Shown here piece by piece: positions 53,466 through 63,765 of a DNA stretch of 64,000 nucleotides; position 1 is the first letter of the stretch, and every line of letters begins with the position of its first letter. Source of the stretch: Piezodorus guildinii (taxonomy: Eukaryota > Arthropoda > Insecta > Hemiptera > Pentatomidae); assembly GCA_023052935.1 (NCBI GenBank), contig CM041298.1, forward strand, positions 4,010,063-4,074,062, written 5' to 3'. The notes beneath the pieces were generated by a model. It worked only from the letters and a program-made list of their open reading frames with translations. It was not told where the DNA came from and did not search any database. Both the position numbers and the translations under genes were made by a program.

Positions 53466-54149
53466 TTTTACAGCACTTCTTATAAAGGAATATTCCTGGA
53501 GAGGGGGAGATTAACTCCAACCACTTCAGGTGCTTTTAGTGAAATGATACTATTGTATGTTTAAGAAACTCCTAACAATTCTAGCTGTGTTCAGCAGTAC
53601 AGCTTTCTGGGCCTCATTCATGACAGCTGTAGATAGGCCCAACCGCTCAGTGGCTTCTACTTGGACTTTGGTATCAAGCCATTGGTGGATATCACAATAT
53701 AGTTCTCACAGTGACACTATCCAGCCTGTACAGTTCCTTCAGCTCAGCTGCTAGAGCTTGATACTTGCGAATTTTTTCTGCACAGACTGAACTTGTGTTG
53801 CCATCATTCGGGACAGCTATATCAATTAGCTCAGCATTTTTCTTCTTGGAGTCAATCAAAACGATGTCAGGCCAGTTGTGGATAACTGTGTGATCAGTTA
53901 TGAATGACTGGTTCCAATACATTTTTATTCCTTCATTTTGAATGAGGTCTTTAGGTTTGTATTGATAATACGGTATAGAGTCGTTTAACAGCTTTCTTTT
54001 TAAACCAATCGCCTGGTGATAGACCTTTGCAACGTCGTCATGCCTCTTAAGGTATTCCGTCCCGGCCAGCGCGCCGCACCCTCCAGTGATGTGCTGGATT
54101 GATTCATAAGTGCTTGCACAGAGCCTACATTTGTCTGATGTATTTTGTA

Positions 54150-55048
54150 TTGGGTTGATGCAAAATTAATGCAGGTTTCCTCTATTGCAATATCTTAGTT
54201 CCAATTGTGTAAACAAAGCTAATCCTAACATTGATCATTATAATACCAAAACAAACCTTATCTAATACCCTCTCTTTCACCATGAATTTGTTTAGTAAAA
54301 TCGTTTTGTTCAGTGTGTTCAAAGGTCTTGAAACGAAAATGTCAAAGTGCGATTTTCGTCAAATTTATTTTTACGAATTTAAATTAGGGCGCAGCGCTGC
54401 GCAAACGGCTCGTAATATTAATGAAGTGTGGGGTCAGGGGGCTATTAATGAGTGCACGGTGCAGCGTTGGTTCCAGAAGTTTCGCAGAGGAGATTTCGAC
54501 CTCGAAGACAAGGAAGGTCGGGGCCGTCATCTTGCTCTGGACAACGACCAGCTGAGGTCAAAAGTGGAAGAAGACCCAACCAAAACCACACGAGAAATGG
54601 CGGCGGAACTCGGAACTCAAAAATTGCAACGTCTTTGCCCAGCATTGATGAATCGGAAGGGGCCGATCCTGCTCCACGATAACGCCAGATCACACGTTGC
54701 ACAACCAACGCTTCGACGACTGCACGAATTGGGCTACGAAGTTCTCCAACATCTGCCTTATTCACCTGACCTCTTTCCTACAGACTTCCACTTTTTCAGG
54801 CATCTGGACAACTTTTTGAGGGAGAAAAATTTTCAAAACCAGGACGACATTGAAAATTCTTTTCGTGATTTCATTGAGTCCAGGGATTCGGATTTTTTTT
54901 CTGGTGGAATAAGAAAGCTTGTTGAACGTTGGCAGAAGTGCATTGATTCAGATGGAAATTATTTTGATTAAATATATATGGTTAAAGTAAAGATATGGCG
55001 TATTTACAATACCTACTAAAAACCTGCATTAATTTTGCATCAACCCAA
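54150..55048 (+). mobile_element. Mariner transposon with internal deletion, intact terminal repeats
   Basis: Bordered by TA on both sides (54148-54149, 55049-55050). Perfect 29-bp terminal inverted repeats start TTGGGTTGATGCAAAATTAA (54150-54178 and, inverted, 55020-55048). The element is about 900 bases, against about 1.3 kb for full mariners. It sits inside the R4/Dong-like ORF; removing it with one TA restores that frame exactly between HVLK and LQN. Confidence 0.95.
54339..54971 (+). CDS. Mariner transposase, internally deleted but in frame (210 codons)
   Basis: Starts MSKCDFRQIYFYEFKLGRSA, the usual mariner N-terminal DNA-binding domain, and continues with the first helix-turn-helix (TVQRWFQKFRRGDFDLEDKE) and REMAAELGTQ. 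It then jumps directly to RKGPILLHDNARSHVAQPTL (second catalytic Asp) and PYSPDLFPTDFHFFRHLDNF (third Asp). The second helix-turn-helix, linker (WVPHEL) and first catalytic Asp are missing: about 130 residues lost with the frame kept. The upstream ATG at 54231 is judged not to be the start, since homologues begin near the ATG at 54339. It cannot catalyse transposition by itself, but might bind the terminal repeats. Confidence 0.88.
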   Translation: MSKCDFRQIYFYEFKLGRSAAQTARNINEVWGQGAINECTVQRWFQKFRRGDFDLEDKEGRGRHLALDNDQLRSKVEEDPTKTTREMAAELGTQKLQRLCPALMNRKGPILLHDNARSHVAQPTLRRLHELGYEVLQHLPYSPDLFPTDFHFFRHLDNFLREKNFQNQDDIENSFRDFIESRDSDFFSGGIRKLVERWQKCIDSDGNYFD

Positions 55049-56835
55049 TAACTTCAAGACGTGACGACAGTAAGACCGTGTGGCTATCACCTGATCCTGA
55101 ATAGCCATCAAGAAGCCTTCCGTTTCAGGAAAGAAATCTCCTCTGACCAGCCAGTGGGTAGAAAAAGTCTTATCGATTTCAGCTTGCTGAAGCTGATGGA
55201 AAAATCTTCCATGTAGTGTTTTAGTTTTCCACTCTTCCAGGCGATCGCTGTCTGTGACAATGGTGGGCGCAGCACGTAGGGAGTCCAACTTAAGAGCAGT
55301 ATGACTGTGGTCAAGATTGCAAAATAATTTTATGCAGGGGCACTTCGCTTTGCCTGAAATATTGTCCAAGCATCATTTCTTGCTTTCGGCACGCCTCTTC
55401 AATGTTTTTTAAACCTCTACCTCCTTCTTTTCTCGACAAGTAAAGTCTTGCTGTGGATGAAGTAGGGTGATGCATTCTAGATCTTGTCATGCTCGTCCGA
55501 ATCAGCCTGTCTTATTCTTGTAGAGATGTCGTAGACCACTTTAGGACCCCGAAGCTGTAAGATATGGCTGGAATAACCCATGTATTTATTGCTTTAATTT
55601 TTGATCCTGAAGAAAGATGTGTTGCAAGTATAGTTTTTAATCTATTTTTAAACAAGTCGTCATTCTTAGTTTTACATCATTTCTTGCTACATGTTGTTCT
55701 ATTCCAAGATATTTGTAGTTTTCTTCAAGTTGGAGCTGCTTAATACGTGAATCATCATCGAATATATTTTCAAATATATGTGATTTTCCTTTTATCACAT
55801 GGAGGACCGCGCATTTTTCAATACCAAGCGACATTTTTATTGAATTACTAAACTTGGAAACTGTATTTACCAGCGATTGTAACTGAGATTTATTGGTGGC
55901 ATATAGTTTTAAATCGTCCATATAAAAACTATGGCTGATCACTGTAGTCTATTCACTGCATTTTAACTTGTATCCATATCCCTGCTTATTTAATAAGGTT
56001 GACAATGGAGCCATCGCGAGGCAGAACCAGAGTGGGCTGAGGCAGTCTCCTTGGTATATACCTCTCGAAATAGGGATGTATTCCGAAGAGTCCAACGACC
56101 GCTCATGTCCCAACCTCAGTCTTGTTTTCCAGTTGCTCATGAATTTTCTCAAAAGTTCTTTAACTTGTGGGTGCACTTTATAAATATCCAATACGTTTAA
56201 CAGCCAACTGTGAGGGACCGAGTCGAAAGCTTTTTTGTAATCGACCCATGCCATGGATAAATTTCTTTTATTCAGGGTCGTTTGGCCTGCGATGACCGAG
56301 TCTATAACGAGTAGCTCTTTACATCCCTGGGCTCCTTTTCTACATCCGAGTTGCTCTACTGGGATCAGATTATTGGTTCGGAGATGATGCTCGATCCTAA
56401 TTGTGAGAATAGATGTTAGAATCTTATAAACTCCGTTGAGACAGGTGATTGGCCGAAAGTCCTGGGGTTCCAGATGAGTTCCTTCCTTTTTAGGTATAAG
56501 TACTGTAATACCCTGACAGAATGTATCAGGGATATCCAAACGTCCAGTTATCATTTTTTTTTTTTTGCTAATTGCTCGCTTACTACCCGGTGTTTTCCAA
56601 TTTTTTTTTTCATTTTGTTTAATGCAGTGGCTACATCTTCTTTGGTTATGTTAAATTCTGGCATATAAGGTATCTCCTGAGTTTCATTATATACTAATGT
56701 TAACCATTCAGCTTCATTATTGTGGATTTCTATATAGCTCTCTCCAATAATCGACAATATTTTCAGTTAATGAAACTTTTAGACATGTCTTCTTATCACT
56801 TGCCAAGTTCCGATAAAACTGTTATTATTATTATC

Positions 56836-56965
56836 ATTATTTAATAAAACACAAGTTTCTCTTAAAACTGAATTCATTATTTAAAATTTTTATTTTTATT
56901 TCTACATATATTTAAAAACTGATTTTAACAACGGTGTCAAGTTAAATTCGTGCCCACCAGATTTT
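56836..56965 (-). repeat. Rep-X copy, right part of the nested host
   Basis: Continuation of 52206-52982 (ATTATTTAATAAAACACAAG then TTTCTCTTAAAACTGAATTC), ending at the diverged tip TTCGTGCCCACCAGATTTTA. Confidence 0.75.
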
Positions 56966-57113
56966 AAATAGTTTATTTGAAATATAAACTAGAAATAAAA
57001 CCTAAAAGGACTGGAACCAATGTTATTTTTATTATTTGTGAAAAAATACGATGCCATCAAGTCTTCTTTATATGGGAAATATAAATTTCCTGTCATCTAT
57101 ACTTCACCTTAAA

Positions 57114-57595
57114 TTCGAAGGGGACGTTAAATGGTGGTCTCGAGCGATGTCAGTTACTCGTTAAAGATCCCTATCCTAATAAAACCTGGATAGGCAAAAT
57201 TTAGGACTCCCACTGTAACATCGTACGATTAACCAGCATTAGGTGACGTTAAATAAATAAACAAACAAACAAAAAAGCGCGTTAATAAAAACCGGTAAAG
57301 AAATAGGTCACGAAATAAATACCAATAAGACGAAATATATGATTAGTAGCAAAAACGATGGCGATCTTGGTGATATTGATCTATCAGGGCATAATTTTGA
57401 GCAAGTAGAGAAATTCAAGTACTTAGGTTCAATGATAACAAGAAAAAATGGAATCCAGGAAGAAATAAAGTCCCGGTTAAAGGTGGTAAATGCGTGTTAA
57501 TATTCAGTTGTGAAATTGATTAGCTCGCGACTTCTGTCTAAAAACTTAAAAGTTCGAATTTATAAAACTATTATTCTTCCGATGGTTCATAATAA
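57114..57595 (+). mobile_element. SINE C :: RTE-like chimera with 13-bp target duplication
   Basis: 57114-57280 is the 3' part of SINE family C (GATCCCTATCCTAATAAAAC ... GACGTTAAATAAATAAACAA ACAAACAAA). It is followed without a gap by 57285-57592, an RTE-like RT fragment in the same orientation (ACCAATAAGACGAAATATAT ... CTATTATTCTTCCGATGGTT) that lacks the element's normal 3' end. The pair is flanked by ACTTCACCTTAAA at 57101-57113 and 57596-57608. Confidence 0.75.
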
Positions 57596-57608
57596 ACTTC
57601 ACCTTAAA

Positions 57609-57968
57609 ATAGCAAACAATTAGAATTCATTTTGATTTATGTTTTTCATTTCTGGAGATGGTTAAATATGATAATGAACAAACGTTATAAAATAAACATA
57701 ATTTCTTACTAATTGCACTTTTCTTTAAGATGAATAAAAACTCACAAAGCAATAAACTCTAAATCGGTCAGACAGAGATTTTTTAAACATAAATGACACC
57801 TATATATATATATATATATATACATATGTATGAGGGACTTAGCGACAGTGTACAATTTGTTCTGTCTATACTTTTTTTTTTCGAAAATGCTATAAGAATA
57901 CGCCTAATTTCAATTTTATTATCTAGTTATTTCAATTTCTAAAGTGTTTCTCTGTGAATAACAGTTAC
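57609..57968. other. ELOVL intron sequence
   Basis: AT-rich, with a short (TA)n array at 57801-57822; nothing else recognised. Confidence 0.4.
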
Positions 57969-58064
57969 CATCCTGTATGCTTCCGGTGCGGTGGTGACAG
58001 AGGTGACGGGATAGCAGCCGCTGTTCCAAGGGTCTGAGATCCGCCTACCGACCAATGAGAAGCA
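57969..58064 (-). CDS. ELOVL fatty acid elongase, loop exon
   Basis: A phase-0 exon of 32 codons between a TTTCAG acceptor and a GTAACT donor. It encodes CFSLVGRRISDPWNSGCYPV, then TSVTTAPEAYRM. It corresponds to the lumenal loop that in ELOVL proteins carries a conserved Cys-x-Pro segment just before the '---W-YF-SK' helix. This part is divergent and short, so recognition rests on order, orientation and phase with its neighbours more than on its own sequence. It joins 61767-61963 on one side and 50790-50846 on the other without breaking the frame. Confidence 0.75.
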
Positions 58065-58144
58065 CTGAAACAAAAATATTATTCATTATCCACATTTTTA
58101 TCACCATTATTACTCTTTTTATTTATTTATTTTTTTTTTTAAGA

Positions 58145-58978
58145 TTTTTACTTTCACTTACAATTTATATATAATAAGGGAAAGTATTGCGATCGTGAAA
58201 ATTTTCGAATTCCATTTTTCAACGGAAATACACATTTTAGGGTGCCCTGAGTCCAAATAACCAAGTCCCGAAAAAAGGTCTCTGTGTGTGGTAACTCCCG
58301 GGCGGAAACGGTAAGTCCTATGAAACGAGCTTACAAGAAGAGCCATTTTATACCATGCATTTTGCACCTTTTTTCGATTTTCTCGAAAACGGTTCCGACG
58401 ATTTTGATTAAACTCGCTATATGGATGTAAAATTTAATAGGCTTTAATATCATTTATGTTTCATTCTGATTAAAATGGTCTGACAGGGCTTGAATGCCGA
58501 TATTTTAAATTTTCTTCCCTAAAGTACCTTTAATTTTGTAGATTCAATAAAAATAACTATATTATCTTGTTAACGCTGCCGAAAAACAAGTAAATATATA
58601 AATTGAATGAATTCGATACCTAACTAAAGAAAAATACTGAAAAATATTTTTTTAATGCAATTTTTCGTTTTTGAACATTAGAACAGTAATATACATGTAT
58701 GATATACCGTTGGAAAGCTAAAGATTTTATAAAAATATTATCTCATATACAAGCTTTTAAAAGTTAATAGAGAGTGAAGAAATGAACATAAAACTAACTG
58801 ATTGTTTTAGATAATAATATAATATATTTTTTAATGAGACACATGTTTCCATAGAAATTTAATTTGATTAATTCCTTTATAGTTTCACGTATTTTTATCT
58901 TTAACTGTATTTGAAAATTCTTTCATTGATTTTAAAAATGTACGTAAGTGAAAGTCGTGTGTTGCCCGCACCAGATTT
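58145..58978 (-). repeat. Rep-X full copy, minus orientation
   Basis: GATTTTTACTTTCACTTACA to GTGTTGCCCGCACCAGATTT, with a small deletion after CGTTTCATAGGAC on the complementary strand. ATTTTT appears at both borders in the same sense. Confidence 0.9.
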
Positions 58979-59144
58979 TTTTCTTGACAAACAGCCACAT
59001 GCCTCATCTTTATACATGTTGTGGTAATTGCACCAATTACATGTTACTTTTACGTTATATTTACAGTAGGGGTTAGTGGTAATTATAGCCTATGTTACTT
59101 TTGAACAGTAAGAAAAATCTGAAAACAAAAACCTACACAAAAAA

Positions 59145-59990
59145 AAAAAAAAAAGAATTTAAGTAAAAACAAAATAATTACAGTTAAAAAAAAAATTAAA
59201 GTAAAAAAAAAAATATCATAGTAAAAAATAACTAATTGGAAACGATACAATACAAATACATATTTTGAATATATGCTAATATATTATTTCTTTGTTACAT
59301 TTTAAAATTAGTCTAGTAGAACATCTTTTGTACGTTTATGAACGTAACGTTTTAGGGTTTTCTTGTCGTAATCGCCTATTTTTTGAACTATTGGGTTGTC
59401 ACTAGTTGGAGTAAGAGAAAAGAAAATTTGTGCCAGCGAGTACGTATAGTTTTTTATCGACATGAGTTTTAAATCCGATAAGATGATTGTGATTCGCGTG
59501 TAACGAGGATAGTCATTAACGATGCGCATGCATGTGTTCTGCACCACCTCCAATTTCCGATAATTGGAATGACATGTATAACTGCAGACTGGGGCAGCGT
59601 AGGTCAGAATGGGACGAATGACAGTTTTGTGGAGAATCAGTTTGTTTTTTGATGATAGTTTTGAGTAGCTATTGAAGTATGGGGTCATTTTGTTGATAAT
59701 ATTTTTGGCTCTATTGCATTTATTATGTATGTGTTTTGTGAAAGTTAATGATTTGTCCATTTCTAATTATAAGTAATTTATAGACTGGGCCCAAGAGATT
59801 ATATTTCCGTTCATAACAATGTATCCTTTGTGACGGACAGCCTCCTTTTTTTGAAAGTTATTGCTTTAGTTTTCTGGACATTAATTGTAATTTTCCATTT
59901 TAAAAAGTAGCGAATAGGTTTTATGAGGAGAACCTGTAACCTATTGATTATTGTGTCGATCCTATATGAAGATACTCTTTTTATTATTAA
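59145..59990 (-). mobile_element. Jockey-clade non-LTR fragment, second family
   Basis: The minus-strand 150-codon frame 59308-59760 reads MDKSLTFTKHIHNKCNRAKN, KLILHKTVIRPILTYAAPVC and KLEVVQNTCMRIVNDYPRYT, the RT thumb (LD--LTF--HI ... RPILTYA) of jockey-type elements. It differs from the other jockey-like family here (no LGLHLDKRLTWNPH). Related broken sequence extends to about 59990. The 3' end is A-rich, shown as A-runs in both strands near 59140-59215. Confidence 0.85.
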
Positions 59991-60159
59991 CTAGACTTAA
60001 ATAAACTGAGGCCTGATATTTTCTCATTTATTGCATTGAAGATTAAAGATATATTCAGGATTTTATTAGAGCAAGTGTATTTTAATAATGATGGAACGAT
60101 CGTTGATGCTAGAATTAATTACTGAAGAAGGTTTGGTCGTTGAAAATTTTTTATTTTAT

Positions 60160-60760
60160 TTATTTATTGATATTTGCTACAGTATTGGTTAATACATAAA
60201 GTAAATGAACTATGAGATGAAATACATTAAAAAGACATGCCCATTGGCAAAACTCTAGTCGGTGATCTAAACTAAAAGGTCTCGATGCCATCTTATTTTC
60301 AGACGCCTCGGAGGATTGTCAGGAATGGAAAAGAAAGCAAGATTGAAATTAGTGGATTAGAGTGGGAGTGAAGTTTGTCATGAAAAGATTAGTATCTGGT
60401 TCGGGCCAAATCAGCCACGTATGGAACATTAAGGTCTTTATGGATGAGTTTATTTATGGCAAAGTAAGGAGCGTTGAGGATTTTACGAAGGATTGAAGAC
60501 GGGAAGAATTTGATGGTTTAGTAGGCCCCCAAAGCTCAACTCCGTAAGCCCAGATAGGCCTTATGATTGTCATGTAGATGAGTCTTTTGTAGTTGAGTGG
60601 AAGGTTAGAGCGTCTGTCCAGTAAGTGTTGAAGTAGTCGAAATCGGCGGGCAGTTTTTTGTCGTTTCAGTCTTGAGTGCGGGTGTTTGAAAAAATGAATA
60701 ACACGGTCCCTCTGGACATCCTTATAGTCCGTGAGCCAGCAACGATTGATGCAATTCATT
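60160..60760 (-). mobile_element. Jockey-like fragment with poly(A)-side tail
   Basis: The minus-strand frame 60454-60795 reads SRLKRQKTARRFRLLQHLLD, NYKRLIYMTIIRPIWAYGVE and LWGPTKPSNSSRLQS; the 3' UTR matches 27430-27510. The left edge is T-rich (TTTATTTTATTTATTTATTG). Confidence 0.88.
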
Positions 60761-61095
60761 TTACCAAAATTTTTAGTAGGTTTTAATCTAAACATCTATC
60801 ATGCTAATGCGAAAATACACGTCTGCCAATTTAAAACGAGTTACGAAATGGCGACCATTCAAAAAGGGAATATAATTTTTTTCTAACATAATTATGGTTA
60901 CTATCATGGAAACGGCTCATCCTATAAGGATAATTGTTATAAAGTAAATCATCAAGTATTTAATAAGCTTTCATTAGAGTGGTAAAAAACATTTTTATGT
61001 TCAATATTCAACGAAATAGGTGTATTACAAAATTATAATAGTTTGACGGAAAACGAGATATCACTCTTTTCTAACAGAATTATGGTTACTGGAAA
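60761..61095. other. ELOVL intron sequence with a short direct repeat
   Basis: TAACATAATTATGGTTACTA (60884) and TAACAGAATTATGGTTACTG (61073), each followed by GAAACGGCTCATCCTA, form a direct repeat about 190 bases apart; it may be a target-site or local duplication. Confidence 0.45.
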
Positions 61096-61445
61096 CGGCT
61101 CATCCTAAATGCTCTTTATTTCGTCACAAATAAAATCATCCACAACGACCTTAATATTCCATTTGTTGCAGACCTTTCTCGTACCAGATATACAACTTTT
61201 GATTCCAAACTCCCAGCCCATGTAAACCCTCTTGCCCGCAACATATCAACCTCACATATTCCTGACAACCCTCCTAGGCGATTGAAAAGAAGATGGCCTC
61301 GGGATCTACTTACTTAAATAAACATCGAAGTTCTACCGCTGGGTAGTTTCTTCACAAGCCTTTCACACCCTTTATTCTAATTCAACAGTTTTACTTATTG
61401 TATTTATGTTAATACAGTTGTAAAAATCAATAAAATATTAATAAA
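61096..61445 (+). mobile_element. Jockey-like 3' fragment
   Basis: AATGCTCTTTATTTCGTCAC, then CTTAATATTCCATTTGTTGC ... GGCGATTGAAAAGAAGATGG and a 3' UTR ending TAATACAGTTGTAAAAATCA ATAAAATATT. It matches the end of 23959-24390 with divergence. Confidence 0.85.
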
Positions 61446-61766
61446 AATAAAACATTATCACTCATGAAGTAGATATTTCTGTTTTGTTTTTTAATTTTCA
61501 TTCGAAGAGTCTGATTTGTAAATATGTACATATATTACAAACTAAATTAATTTTCTTTTTTAGTTTAGTAATTTGTTGTTCAAACCATGACCAGATTGTT
61601 TCCGGTCATTAATTCTGTATTTTTATTTTGTTCTTAACAGACTTTATTCCCAGGATAATAAAAAAGTTTTTTCATTACATTTCATATATACTATACCTAT
61701 AACAGGTCTAATTTACCATCCTACTATCTTAAGAGTGTAAAGTTAATATTATAATGTGTTGCTTAC
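61446..61766. other. ELOVL intron sequence, nothing recognised
   Basis: AT-rich, no frame. Confidence 0.4.
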
Positions 61767-61963
61767 CATCCAACATATGTACCAGTTGATGACGATCTGG
61801 ACTAGGTTGTAGACCATCCGCACACTCTTGAGACAGAACGGCTTCCTGTTGCTCATGTAGTTGGGACCATAGTACTTCACCAGGGCGAGGTAGCCAACCA
61901 ACAGGACTGGGATGTGGTGGTACGTTCTCAGCAAGCTGGGTATCGTTTCTTCGATACCAGGTT
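61767..61963 (-). CDS. ELOVL fatty acid elongase, second coding exon (N-terminal membrane region)
   Basis: First visible exon of an elongase of very long chain fatty acids, the condensing enzyme that lengthens acyl-CoA in the ER membrane. It begins with two bases that finish a split codon (CCCACAG acceptor), then encodes 65 residues: EPGIEETIPSLLRTYHH, a membrane helix (IPVLLVGYLALVKYYGP), and the family motif NYMSNRKPFCLKSVRMVYN followed by LVQIVINWYICWM. The RKPF-LK--R--YN motif is a hallmark of ELOVL proteins. The donor is GTAAGC in phase 0. About 30 residues that normally precede this exon, including the start methionine, were not found up to base 64000; an unrecognised short exon in that span is possible. 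Confidence 0.88.
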
Positions 61964-62069
61964 CTGTGGGAGGAATACCATAATGATTAGTGGTTTAGTC
62001 TATTTAGTCTAAAAGAAATACTATCCGTAAAAAACGTTGCAAATTATCCCAATAACCAAATTAGGGTAC

Positions 62070-62412
62070 AACCATATTCCGTCTACACAGACTCGTCCAA
62101 TGTTCCCCGTTCAAGCCCAAGCCTCCATAGACGCTTCGGCCTACCTTCCGGACGCCTACCAGTCGGATCAGCAAATACCAACTTTCTCGGAATCCATTCC
62201 TCACCGAGCCCAACAATTTTACTCACCCATTTGAGTCTCCGCGAAGCTATAAACTCAATTATATTCACAGGATACAAGTTCCGCAATTCCGCTTTGTGCA
62301 ACCTTCTAAACTCCCCAGTGGCCTCACCTCTCTTCGGACCAAATATTTTACGCAGTACCTTATTTTCAAAAACCTTAAGCCGTTGTTCATCCTTCAAAGT
62401 AAGCGGCCGCGT
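62070..62412 (-). mobile_element. RTE-like copy G, internal/3' fragment
   Basis: The minus-strand frame 62083-62397 reads MKDEQRLKVFENKVLRKIFG, LHKAELRNLYPVNIIEFIAS and GRRPEGRPKRL, then degrades. No (AAT)n tail remains at its left edge. Confidence 0.9.
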
Positions 62413-63120
62413 AAAAGTTCTATTAGTAGCAGTAATACTATTAATTACAAAATTCCTATGACTTCAGAATCGGAATTTTCTGAGCACATTTCAAGCTGGT
62501 TTGCCATGGTTATATTGTTTCATCTCAACGAAAAATGGAAGAAACTTACTTAGCATTATGTGATAGTGAAACTGACCCTAACAGATCAACGAATTTATTA
62601 ATAGAAGGTTGCATGGAAGCGGATTGGTCGACATTGTCTAAGAAAAATAAGACTAGAACTCCAGGAGAGGTCAAACCTACTAACCAAAATAAAATTGAAA
62701 TTTTTGAAGATGTATTAAAACAATGATTGGAAGAAAAATCTTAATGTTTGTTTTTTTGTTTTCACGGGGAGGAGGAATGGGGGAAACTGTTATATATCAA
62801 ATACAACAGATGTTTAAATAAAAACAGCTGTTATAATTGTGAGAACAATAAAGAGAGATTAAGTATGGTTCCTAAGTGTATAATTATTTAATAGCATTAA
62901 AAAGATATAATAGTAAAGATGGTACATTTAGTACCGCTACCAGTACTGGTACCAGGCCATTTCCCCACTATTCCAAGCAGTAAAGATAGGCCTAAGGAAT
63001 ACCACACAAATTGGACGGAATTCCAGAGGTTTTCGGACTGAAAATTTAGGGAACAAATGGCAGCACTTTATCCCGACTGAGTGTTAGAAATTTATTAATC
63101 TTGTGAAACTTGTGTATTCG
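62413..63120 (+). other. Unclassified, with a 63-codon open frame
   Basis: The frame 62535-62726 reads MEETYLALCDSETDPNRSTN then a hydrophilic, Lys/Thr-rich tail (SKKNKTRTPGEVKPTNQNKI). A second frame just upstream (MTSESEFSEHISSWFAMVIL) stops at the point where this one starts. It might be a worn gene or retrocopy fragment; no family recognised. Confidence 0.25.
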
Positions 63121-63124
63121 GCTC

Positions 63125-63765
63125 TTATTACTCTCAGTTGCCTATATATAAAATATATAGTAAGGGAAAGTATTGCGATCGTGAAAATTTTAGGATTCAG
63201 TTTTTAACGGAAATACACGTTTTAGGGTTCCTGAGTCCAAATAACCAAGTCCCGCAAAAAGGTCTGTGTGTGTGTGGTAACTCCCGAGCAGAAACGAAAA
63301 GTCCTATGAAACTGGAATTTCATATTTAAGAGAAACTATACGCCCGAGATGTTACAGCAACTTTTTCATCGAAATCAGTTGACCGGAAGATCTATTTTAT
63401 ACCATGCATTTTGGACCTTTTTATGATTTTCTCTAAAACAGCTTTAAATAAACTCCGTATATGGATGTAAAATTCAATGGGCTTTAATATGATGTAGGTT
63501 TCATTCTGATTGATATGGTCTGACAGGGCTTAAATGTCGATATTTTAAATTTTCTTTCCTTTAAGTACATTTAATTTTGTAGATATTAAAAAGTTAGGCA
63601 TAACATCTTTTTAGCATTGATAAATAAAAGGTAAATATGCAATTTGAGCGAATTTGTTGAACAACTAGAGGAGAAAAATGCAGAAATATATTTTTTAATG
63701 TTTTTTAACATAGGAACAGTAATATAGATGTATAATATATCTAATATATGATTTTTATAATTGAC
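63125..63765 (-). repeat. Rep-X partial copy, minus orientation
   Basis: AAAATATATAGTAAGGGAAA then GTATTGCGATCGTGAAAATT, running to AACATAGGAACAGTAATATA. The other end is lost. Confidence 0.85.

Larger units (their letters stand above)
53466..56835 (-). mobile_element. R4/Dong-like non-LTR retrotransposon inserted in a TAA-type repeat
   Basis: A minus-strand, 5'-truncated element interrupted by a mariner at 54150-55048. In order: pre-RT (56551-56757, FNITKEDVATALNKM); RT palm (56554-55949: FRPITCLNGVYKILTSILTI, MAWVDYKKAFDSVPHSWLLN, ISRGIYQGDCLSPLWFCLAM); an in-frame TAG; then SFYMDDLKLYATNKSQ with the catalytic YMDD (55637-55942); frameshifts; a CCHC knuckle CRLC...HITGGC near 54090-54150; and a restriction-like endonuclease, WPDIVLIDSKKKNAELIDIA VPND (53692-53922), ending near NTARIVRSFL. 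This domain order (single ORF, C-terminal CCHC and REL endonuclease) is that of R4/Dong elements. (TTA)n sequence flanks both ends, matching Dong's known preference for TAA repeats. Confidence 0.9.

Noticed and set aside
54445..54765. 106-codon frame on the minus strand and a 76-codon frame on the plus strand
   Set aside because: Both are shadows of the mariner transposase frame 54339-54971.
55040..55369. 109-codon minus-strand frame as a separate gene
   Set aside because: It is part of the interrupted R4/Dong-like ORF next to the mariner insertion site.
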